A stretch of 5,494 nucleotides of DNA from an uncultured Clostridia bacterium (GTDB lineage Bacteria; Bacillota; Clostridia; HGM11514), in the NCBI GenBank assembly GCA_934489915.1, contig CAKSSZ010000116.1:1-5494 (forward strand), written 5' to 3'. Positions 1-5,088 of this stretch are shown piece after piece. How positions within the stretch are numbered: position 1 is the stretch's first letter; each line of letters starts with the position of its first letter. The notes below the pieces were generated by a model. The model saw nothing but the letters and a program-made list of their open reading frames with translations. It had not been told where the DNA came from and ran no database searches. The position numbers were made by a program, and so were the translations under genes.

Positions 1-1054
1 GACCGAAGCCTTCCGTCAGAGGAAGCCCCGTAAGATTCAAAAATCGTTGGTATACCTCGGGATTTAACGGCTCCCCTGCTGTGCAGCATTGCACAACGTT
101 AGAAAAACCTTCCCGAATCTGCTCTTCCTCCTCCTGGAGCATAAACCGATACATGGTAGGAGGTGCACAGAACGTGGTAACACCGTAATGATGAATCTTC
201 TCCATCAAATTTTTAGCAATAAACTTGTCCATATCATAGCAAAAAATAACAGCGCCACAAATCCATTGCCCGTAGATTTTCCCCCATCCAAACTTTGCCC
301 AGCCGGAATCGGAAACAGACATATGCAGCTTTCCGTCCTGTACCCTTTGCCAATATTTTGCCGTTACAATATGCCCCAAAGGATGGGTGAAGGTGTGGGT
401 CACCATTTTTGGCATCCCCGTCGTACCGGAGGTAAAATACATCAGCATTGTATCGTCATTCTCTGTTTGCTCCGCACCGGTCGGCCGATCAAAGTGATCC
501 GGATATTTTTGAATTTCTTCGTTAAAATTCAACCATCCGGGACGCTCCTCTGCAACCACCGCCTTTGCAATTACAGAGGGCGTTTGAGACAATGAATTTT
601 CAATATGAGTCAAAACTTCATCATCATTCACGCCTACAATCATTTTCACATTGGCCGCATTACAGCGGTAAATAATATCCTTTGGCTGCAACTGCAGCGT
701 TGCGGGAACGATGGTTGCACCGATTTTACACAAAGCAGAAGCAATCAGCCAATATTCATACCGCCGGCGCAAAATCACAAGTATCACATCTCCCTTACCA
801 ATCCCCTGGGCCCGGAAAAAATGAGCCGCACGATTGGAAAGACGGGAAATATCCGAGAAGGTAAACCTCTTTTCCTCCCCATGATCGTTGCACCAAACCA
901 AAGCAGGTTTTTCCGGATCCAATTGTGCCCAGGCGTCTACCACGTCAAAACCAAAATTGAAATGCTCCGGAATATTCACCCGATAATTTGCTTTAAAATC
1001 CTCATAAGAATCGAACTGAATTCTCGGTAAGAAACGTTCCAATAAACTACTCAT
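1..1054 (-). CDS. AMP-forming acyl-CoA synthetase (ACSM/AcsA-like), N-terminal part, cut by window edge
   Basis: This enzyme should activate a carboxylic acid with ATP to an acyl-adenylate and then to an acyl-CoA in the cytoplasm. Seen: 351 residues of an ANL-superfamily adenylating domain. The P-loop motif YFTSGTTGMPKMVTH is at residues 206-220, a DSGWAKFGWGKIYGQW core block at 249-264, a CAPPTMYR block at 296-303 and CCTAGEPLNPE at 323-333. The window ends at ...TEGFG, just where the (G)QTE adenine-binding motif would follow, so about 200 residues including the catalytic C-terminal domain are missing compared with a usual length near 550. The ATG at 1054 is preceded by GGAGGA at 1061-1066 with a 6-nt spacer. 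It follows the XRE-cupin gene by 25 nt with no terminator between, so it is the last visible gene of the operon. The block order fits medium-chain or acetate-type synthetases of Clostridia; the substrate cannot be told from the sequence. Confidence 0.93.
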   Translation of the reverse strand, partial: MSSLLERFLPRIQFDSYEDFKANYRVNIPEHFNFGFDVVDAWAQLDPEKPALVWCNDHGEEKRFTFSDISRLSNRAAHFFRAQGIGKGDVILVILRRRYEYWLIASALCKIGATIVPATLQLQPKDIIYRCNAANVKMIVGVNDDEVLTHIENSLSQTPSVIAKAVVAEERPGWLNFNEEIQKYPDHFDRPTGAEQTENDDTMLMYFTSGTTGMPKMVTHTFTHPLGHIVTAKYWQRVQDGKLHMSVSDSGWAKFGWGKIYGQWICGAVIFCYDMDKFIAKNLMEKIHHYGVTTFCAPPTMYRFMLQEEEEQIREGFSNVVQCCTAGEPLNPEVYQRFLNLTGLPLTEGFG

Positions 1055-1079
1055 CCTAATTCCTCCGTTTGTATGTAAA

Positions 1080-1634
1080 TTAACCTCCGATGATCATGGT
1101 AAGAAATGTTGCGGGCGCATTCCCGACCGCCTTTTGACCATGAGGATGGGTAGGGTTAAAATAGATAGAATCCCCGGCCGAAAGCTCAATTTCTTTTTTG
1201 TCATAAATTACCTTTATGGTACCTTCTAATACATAATTAAATTCCTGGCCGTCATGTACAATCAGTTTCGGATCTTCCTCTTTTGGATCCACCACAACAA
1301 TCAACGGCTCCATTTTTTTACCGGCATAATTCTGCGCCAGATTTCGGAACTGATAACCCGGGCAGCGATCCACCATGACCCCCTGCCCCTTTTTGACCAC
1401 GCAGTAAGTATCCAAACGCGCTGTTTTCCCGGTAAGGATTTCAGAAAAATCCACCGAAAATTTATTTGCAATATCATAAATCACGCTGATGGGAATGTTT
1501 TCTCCCTTTTCCTCATATTCCAGATATACCTGCTCATCCAGCCCAAGTTCATCTGCCAGCCGCTGGGGGGTATAATCACAAGCTTCCCGCAATTCACGAA
1601 TCCGTTGCGCAATCATTTTTAATTCTTCAGCCAT
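1080..1634 (-). CDS. XRE-family transcriptional regulator with C-terminal cupin domain
   Basis: A probable cytoplasmic DNA-binding regulator of 184 residues. Residues about 7-65 form a helix-turn-helix of the XRE/Cro type (IAQRIRELREACDYTPQRLA, then the recognition helix region LDEQVYLEYEEKGENIPIS). Residues about 108-182 form a small beta-barrel cupin. Its first motif supplies H127 and E131 (HDGQEFNYVLEG) and its second motif G154-D155...P161, H163, H165 (GDSIYFNPTHPHG), so one or more metal-binding side chains may be retained. In this architecture the cupin normally senses a small ligand and the HTH binds an operator; the ligand is unknown here. The ATG at 1632-1634 has AAAGGAG at 1644-1650, which overlaps the ftsH stop codon, and the gap from ftsH is 15 nt. 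Lying directly upstream of an acyl-CoA synthetase, a frequent partnership in gut Clostridia, it may respond to that enzyme's acid or acyl-CoA. That role is inference. Confidence 0.93.
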   Translation of the reverse strand: MAEELKMIAQRIRELREACDYTPQRLADELGLDEQVYLEYEEKGENIPISVIYDIANKFSVDFSEILTGKTARLDTYCVVKKGQGVMVDRCPGYQFRNLAQNYAGKKMEPLIVVVDPKEEDPKLIVHDGQEFNYVLEGTIKVIYDKKEIELSAGDSIYFNPTHPHGQKAVGNAPATFLTMIIGG

Positions 1635-1649
1635 TCAACATCGCTCCTT

Positions 1650-3479
1650 TTATTCTGCTTTTTTCGCAAGATCCTCTTCCAGCAATGCCATGAATTCATC
1701 GCCGGTAATCGTTTCATTTTCATATAAATGCTTTGCTAGTTTATGCAGAGATTGCATATGCTCCTGCAGCAGCTTCTTGGCTTTTTCATGCTGAGTTCTC
1801 ACCAATGCAACCACCTTGCGGTCAATTTCTGCGGCAGTATCCTGAGAGCACGCCAAAGAGGAATCACCGCCCAAATACTGATTGCTGACCGTTTCCATTG
1901 CAACCATATCAAAATCGCCCATCCCGAACCGGGTAATCATTGCCCGGGCAATTTTTGTTGCCTGCTCAATATCGTTTGAAGCGCCGGTAGTAACAGAAGA
2001 GAAGATCAATTCCTCTGCTGCACGGCCGCCGGTAAAGGTTGCAATTTTATTCTCCAGCTCTTCCTTAGATTGCAGGTTGTGTTCTCCTTCCTCCACTTGC
2101 ATGGTGTAGCCAAGTGCGCCGGAGGTTCTTGGAATAATTGTAATTTTCGTGACAGGAGCGCTGTTGCTTTGCAGCGCCGCAACCAGTGCATGACCGATTT
2201 CATGATAGGACACAATTAGCTTTTCCTTCTCCGAAAGCACCTTGTTTTTCTTTTGATAGCCGGCAATTACCGTTTCAATACTTTCAATCAAATCATTTTG
2301 TGTGACCGCCCGTCTGCCGTCCCGCACTGCTCGCAGCGCCGCTTCATTCACAATATTGGCAAGTTCCGCGCCCGACGCACCGGAGGCCATCCGGGCAACT
2401 TCATTATAATTAATCCCATCCATCACATGGATTTTCTTTGCATGCACCCGCAAAATGGCCTCTCTGCCCGCTAAATCCGGCAGTTCCACCGGAATACGGC
2501 GGTCAAAACGGCCGGGACGGAGCAAAGCAGGATCCAAGGAATCCGGTCGGTTGGAGGCGGCTAAAATGACCACCCCTTTTGAACTGTCAAATCCATCCAT
2601 CTCGGTCAACAGCTGATTCAAGGTCTGCTCCCGTTCATCATTTCCTGTAATTCCGCCGCTGTCACGCTTTTTTCCGATGGTATCAATTTCATCAATAAAC
2701 ACAATACAGGGAGCTTTTTCTGCCGCTTGCTTAAATAAATCCCGCACCTTAGCGGCGCCCATTCCCACAAACATTTCTACAAATTCCGAACCGGAAATGG
2801 AAAAGAAAGGAACATTTGCCTCCCCCGCAACAGCCTTTGCCAAAAGCGTTTTACCGGTTCCCGGAGGGCCGACCAGCAAAGCACCTTTCGGCATTTTTGC
2901 GCCGATTTCCTGGTATTTTTGAGGATTGTGCAAAAAGTCCACAATTTCTGTCAACGCTTCCTTGGCTTCATCCTCGCCTGCCACGTCGCTGAACTTAATG
3001 CCGTCTGTGGAGCGAACGTAAACCTTGGCATTGCTTTTTCCAAAAGAGAGCGCATTTCCACCGCCCATCTTCCCCATCATTTTCTTTGCCAGCAGCTGCC
3101 CCAATGCAATAAAAATAATCAATGGCAGCAAATAGGTCAAAAAGAGGGTAAGCAAAATAGGAGGCTGTTCCACAATTTCCGTACCAAACTGTGCCCCGGA
3201 GTCATTCAGTCTTTGAATCAAATCCGGATCATCCATCGGCCCGGTTTTATAATAATTCGGCTTTTCCTGCTTATCCGAAAACATAATCTGGTTATCCTTA
3301 ATCTCCACCTTTGCAATTTCCTTTTGATCTAACATGGAAAGGAAGGTAGAATAGTCAACTTGCTGTACCTGCGCCGAATTGAGCATAGGCACTACAATGG
3401 TATTGATCAGCAATAGCACTGCCAATACAATCAAATAGTAGTAAATAAAAGGACGTTTATTGTTTTTGATTTCATTCAC
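1650..3479 (-). CDS. ftsH: ATP-dependent zinc metalloprotease FtsH
   Basis: A membrane-anchored hexameric AAA+ protease that unfolds and degrades membrane and some soluble proteins. The 609 residues carry two membrane segments (about 11-31 and 107-129) flanking a short extracytoplasmic domain. The AAA+ module has Walker A GPPGTGKT at 204-211, pore loop FVGMG at 237-241, Walker B CIVFIDE at 258-264, a second region of homology starting at DEREQT (281-286) and arginine fingers R321 and R324 in RPGRFDRR. The peptidase M41 domain has the zinc motif HEIGH (H426, E427, H430) and third ligand D503 in SNDIEQAT. HEIGH differs from the common HEAGH only at a non-ligand position, so it should be active. 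The usual length is 600-650. The start is GTG at 3479-3477: GGAGGTG at 3493-3487 stands 7 nt upstream, and the start overlaps the PAP2 stop by 8 nt. The main Firmicutes ftsH usually sits near hpt/tilS, so this may be a second copy. Confidence 0.97.
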   Translation of the reverse strand: MNEIKNNKRPFIYYYLIVLAVLLLINTIVVPMLNSAQVQQVDYSTFLSMLDQKEIAKVEIKDNQIMFSDKQEKPNYYKTGPMDDPDLIQRLNDSGAQFGTEIVEQPPILLTLFLTYLLPLIIFIALGQLLAKKMMGKMGGGNALSFGKSNAKVYVRSTDGIKFSDVAGEDEAKEALTEIVDFLHNPQKYQEIGAKMPKGALLVGPPGTGKTLLAKAVAGEANVPFFSISGSEFVEMFVGMGAAKVRDLFKQAAEKAPCIVFIDEIDTIGKKRDSGGITGNDEREQTLNQLLTEMDGFDSSKGVVILAASNRPDSLDPALLRPGRFDRRIPVELPDLAGREAILRVHAKKIHVMDGINYNEVARMASGASGAELANIVNEAALRAVRDGRRAVTQNDLIESIETVIAGYQKKNKVLSEKEKLIVSYHEIGHALVAALQSNSAPVTKITIIPRTSGALGYTMQVEEGEHNLQSKEELENKIATFTGGRAAEELIFSSVTTGASNDIEQATKIARAMITRFGMGDFDMVAMETVSNQYLGGDSSLACSQDTAAEIDRKVVALVRTQHEKAKKLLQEHMQSLHKLAKHLYENETITGDEFMALLEEDLAKKAE

Positions 3480-4152
3480 AGGGACGCACCTCCGTTGGAT
3501 TCCAAAATTTTATCGCTTTCTTTGAGTATACCAAAGGATATGCCACGATACACAGCGCCAGTGCTGCTGCAATATCCACCACGGAATGTTGCTTTAAAAA
3601 AACGGTAGAAGCCGAAATTAAGAGCGCAGCAATCCAAAAAAAAGCTCGCCAGCCAAAGGTAGAAAACCGCGGCGTATGCCATGACGCAAACAATACCGCA
3701 AACGAACCAACTACATGCAAAGACGGACAAACATTGGTATTGGTGTCAAACGCATATAAAAAAGTTACCGTTTTTGTCATCCAGTTTTGACGGGCAAATG
3801 TCACCGGCCGTAATTCCTGCGCCGTAGGATAAATTAGATAAATCAGGCAGGTAACCGAATAAGTAAGGATAATAAAGGTCATGTATTTCCGGAAACAACT
3901 CACATCAAACAGCAATGTATAAAGCAGCATCCCAATCAAAAAAACAAACCAGAAATAATAAGGGATTAAAAAATATTCACAAAAAGGAATCAGATCATCC
4001 AGGCTGCAATGCACTGTATGATAGGAAAGCGATAGCCCACGCTCCAAAATCAAAAATGTCAAACCGTAAATCGGCCAGTATAACAGCAGCTTTAAATGAC
4101 GATAAGAAGGGTCGTTCCGTTTAGAAAAGGAAAAATTCCGATAATCAATCAA
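3472..4152 (-). CDS. PAP2-superfamily membrane phosphatase/phosphotransferase
   Basis: An integral membrane protein of 226 residues with about six hydrophobic segments (about 22-38, 63-82, 90-108, 147-159, 167-185, 193-209). PAP2 motifs are present in variant form. C1 is YPTAQELRP (R115-P116, with Y108 where classical members have Lys). C2 is PSLH (143-146) with the catalytic His146. C3 is S182-T183-x5-H189-x3-D193, with Thr in place of Arg. This pattern (YPT..LRP, PSLH, FLKQHSVVD) matches the PAP2_3/Aur1-like branch, which hydrolyses or transfers lipid phosphate or phospho-head groups; the exact reaction is not readable. Active-site residues would face outward. The start is TTG at 4152-4150: an in-frame stop lies two codons upstream, and GGGAGGAGGG at 4170-4161 is 8 nt before it. 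The gene overlaps the CrtO-like gene and ftsH by 8 nt each, implying coupled translation. Family is sure, substrate unknown. Confidence 0.92.
   Translation of the reverse strand: MIDYRNFSFSKRNDPSYRHLKLLLYWPIYGLTFLILERGLSLSYHTVHCSLDDLIPFCEYFLIPYYFWFVFLIGMLLYTLLFDVSCFRKYMTFIILTYSVTCLIYLIYPTAQELRPVTFARQNWMTKTVTFLYAFDTNTNVCPSLHVVGSFAVLFASWHTPRFSTFGWRAFFWIAALLISASTVFLKQHSVVDIAAALALCIVAYPLVYSKKAIKFWNPTEVRPCE
3487..3493 (-). promoter_or_regulatory. Ribosome binding site fixing the GTG start of ftsH
   Basis: GGAGGTG lies inside the last codons of the PAP2 gene, 7 nt before the GTG at 3479. No in-frame ATG with comparable spacing exists nearby. This supports the GTG start and translational coupling to the upstream gene. 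Confidence 0.8.
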
Positions 4153-4648
4153 CGCTCACACCCTCCTCCCGATAGCGGCGCCTTGCCTCACGCAGCAGCA
4201 ATTTATCACGTAAATGCTGCAAATTCGGACGATTATACCGTTGGATAATGATAAACGGCAGATTGCCGATCACGCAAAGGATCGCCAGAAAAACGCCAAT
4301 ACCGTTTTCCCAAAAGGCATAAACTCTCCATGAAAAAATACAAAGGAAAAAGTGCGTCGCCTCAGCCACGCAGGTTTCCTTAATCAAAGCGGTGATATCC
4401 CGGGCGCAAACCTTGCCGGTAATCTGCTTGGGAAGCTTACTGTGCTTCATGATTTTACTCATGTCAATCATTTTCAGCTTCCATTTTTTTATTTGCAGTT
4501 TTTCATATGCGGCTCCGTTTCGTTCCCAGCGGCGGGGACAAAACCAAGGGCTGTCTTCGTGGAACCACTCTCTCGGAAGAGCCTCCCCCACATAGTATGA
4601 AAACAGACCCAGCAAGCCAATATAAACAATACTGTAAATTAAATTCAT
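4145..4648 (-). CDS. CrtO-like (glycosyl-4,4'-diaponeurosporenoate acyltransferase family) membrane protein
   Basis: A 167-residue protein resembling Staphylococcus aureus CrtO, the acyltransferase that acylates the glucose of staphyloxanthin. Shared features: an N-terminal membrane segment (about 3-23); SPWF...RRWERNGAAYEK (33-50) followed by IKKWK (53-57); IKETCVAEATHF (89-100) with conserved E91, E96 and H99; a second hydrophobic stretch (about 115-134); and the family hallmark NLPFIIIQRYNRPNLQ (129-144), followed by a basic C-terminal tail. Length agrees with the family (about 165). The ATG at 4648 is preceded by GGTGAG at 4660-4655 (spacer 6 nt), about 39 nt below the predicted start of transcription from P2. 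It is the first gene of the operon and overlaps the PAP2 gene by 8 nt. No carotenoid gene is visible, so the acceptor is probably another glycolipid or lipid-linked sugar. Family assignment is fairly sure; the reaction is inferred from S. aureus. Confidence 0.82.
   Translation of the reverse strand: MNLIYSIVYIGLLGLFSYYVGEALPREWFHEDSPWFCPRRWERNGAAYEKLQIKKWKLKMIDMSKIMKHSKLPKQITGKVCARDITALIKETCVAEATHFFLCIFSWRVYAFWENGIGVFLAILCVIGNLPFIIIQRYNRPNLQHLRDKLLLREARRRYREEGVSVD
4161..4170 (-). promoter_or_regulatory. Ribosome binding site fixing the TTG start of the PAP2 gene
   Basis: GGGAGGAGGG, encoded within the final residues (REEG) of the CrtO-like gene, is 8 nt upstream of the TTG at 4152. The strong Shine-Dalgarno compensates for the weak start codon and argues that TTG, rather than a later codon, is used. 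Confidence 0.8.
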
Positions 4649-4693
4649 ACACTTCTCACCATCTGTCCTACGGATACGATTCCCTATTATTTA

Positions 4694-4722
4694 ATTATAT
4701 CAATATATTTCTTTTTTGTCAA
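4694..4722 (-). promoter_or_regulatory. Sigma-A promoter P2 of the crtO-like/PAP2/ftsH/xre-cupin/acs operon
   Basis: The -35 TTGACA (4722-4717) and -10 TATAAT (4699-4694) are both perfect consensus, with a 17-bp spacer and a TG at -15/-14 giving an extended -10 (TGATATAAT). The expected transcript start is near 4687, leaving a leader of about 39 nt before the ATG at 4648. No operator-like inverted repeat is obvious over it. This should be a strong constitutive promoter unless repressed. Confidence 0.88.
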
Positions 4723-4742
4723 CCGTCAGGCAATGTTTCGTT

Positions 4743-4785
4743 AAAAAAATCCTCCCTTACATGTTACCCAAATCAAAAAAGAAGA
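4743..4785 (-). terminator. Weak candidate intrinsic terminator upstream of P2
   Basis: In the minus-strand RNA, UCUUCUUUU (4785-4777) can pair with AAGGGAGGA (4758-4750) to give 9 pairs, three of them G-U. Seven uridines (4749-4743) follow immediately. The stem is weak and its loop of 18 nt is long, but the T7 tract position is right. It would end RNA from P1, or read-through from the ABC transporter gene, 21 nt before the P2 -35 box. GGGAGGA here also looks like a Shine-Dalgarno, but no open reading frame follows it. Confidence 0.35.
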
Positions 4786-4926
4786 ATACATCATCCGTCA
4801 CCGGAGAAGAAGCATTCCGTTACATTTAAATTTTAAGCATAGCCTTTGGTCTGCAAGATCCAAGGGCATTCTGTATGATCGGTCTGTAGCTCGTTTTTAT
4901 CTATCAGACACATTTTTTCCACAAAT

Positions 4927-4956
4927 GGGAAAAGAGCCCCAAAGGGCTCTCTTCCC
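4927..4956 (-). terminator. 13-bp hairpin with UUUG loop (H3), possible terminator
   Basis: The arms 4956-4944 and 4939-4927 surround a 4-base loop. As minus-strand RNA all 13 positions pair, one as G-U (4951/4932). As plus-strand RNA the same position is an A-C mismatch, which favours function on the minus strand. The U-run (UUUU, 4933-4930) lies in the descending arm and is followed by CCCAUUUGU, so it is not a textbook terminator. Partial stem AGAGCCC/GGGCUCU followed by UUU could still stop polymerase. It is the only strong hairpin that could end ABC transporter transcripts. Confidence 0.5.
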
Positions 4957-5013
4957 AAACTAATACATCATTAGACATGAAAGCACGGCAAGGCACCGCC
5001 CGCTTTCATATAT

Positions 5014-5042
5014 ACTATATCACAAATATTTCCTTTTGTCAA
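5014..5042 (-). promoter_or_regulatory. Sigma-A promoter P1 in the gap downstream of the ABC transporter gene
   Basis: The -35 TTGACA (5042-5037) is perfect. The -10 TATAGT (5019-5014) has five of six consensus bases, the spacer is 17 bp, and TG at the extended -10 position gives TGATATAGT. The predicted start is G at 5007, the first base of hairpin H1. No protein gene with a good ribosome site begins soon downstream, which points to a non-coding RNA or long leader. Confidence 0.82.
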
Positions 5043-5088
5043 TAGATTTTTTCAAAAATGTTAAATTTTTGTTTCTATCTTTTTATTT

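Larger units (their letters stand above)
4743..5007 (-). ncRNA. Candidate structured small RNA or leader RNA from promoter P1
   Basis: This gene-free interval starts at the expected +1 of P1 (G at 5007). Minus-strand RNA folds, by hand, into successive hairpins. H1 5007-4979: GAAAGC with GCUUUC, inner CGG with CCG. H2 4974-4960: CUAAU with AUUAG. H3 4956-4927: 13 pairs. H4 4909-4882: GUCUG-a-UAG with CUA-CAGAC. H5 4877-4838: CAUA with UAUG, then GCC-c-UUGG with CCAA-a-GGC. A weak stem and T7 tract close the interval at 4743. The RNA would be about 265 nt, or about 80-90 nt if H3 terminates it. P2 lies beyond its end, so the operon does not depend on it. I could not match it to 6S RNA, T-box, tmRNA, SRP RNA or a riboswitch class. 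It could instead be the 3' UTR of the ABC transporter gene or a long attenuated leader. Confidence 0.45.

Noticed and set aside
2361..2376. FtsH zinc motif HEIGH read as a damaged active site
   Set aside because: H426, E427 and H430, the ligands and catalytic residue, are intact, and the third position is not a ligand. The variant is usual in many clostridial FtsH proteins.
4740..4794. A 17-codon minus-strand frame beginning MMYSSFLIWV with GGTGA upstream
   Set aside because: It ends inside the T7 tract, and its sequence is accounted for by the stem and U-run of the weak terminator. No homology is recognisable.
89..4836. Plus-strand open frames of about 60-170 codons (for example 89-595, 605-1030, 1254-1622, 2919-3332, 4507-4836)
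   Set aside because: Most lie opposite the minus-strand genes (4507-4836 also runs past 4648 into the intergenic region), lack ribosome binding sites and show low-complexity shadow composition rich in His, Cys and Asn.
4833..4913. A 26-codon minus-strand reading frame (ATG at 4913, TAA at 4835-4833) beginning MCLIDKNELQ
   Set aside because: Only a weak GTGGA precedes it, it resembles no known peptide, and it runs across hairpins H4 and H5, which explain the region better. A frame this short is expected by chance.
4985..5001. T-box-like string GGGCGGTGCC resembling the GGGUGGNACC antiterminator motif
   Set aside because: It lies at the very 5' end of the P1 transcript, with no room for Stem I or a specifier loop. 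Upstream is the ABC transporter gene, and the downstream gene is not an aminoacyl-tRNA or amino acid gene.
4971..5009. Short leader peptide frame MKAGGALPCFHV
   Set aside because: Its ATG begins at 5009, upstream of the predicted transcript start at 5007, and it has no ribosome binding site.
5054..5070. 6-bp A/T-only inverted repeat after the ABC transporter stop codon, as terminator
   Set aside because: The stem has no G-C pairs and no U tail follows on the minus strand.
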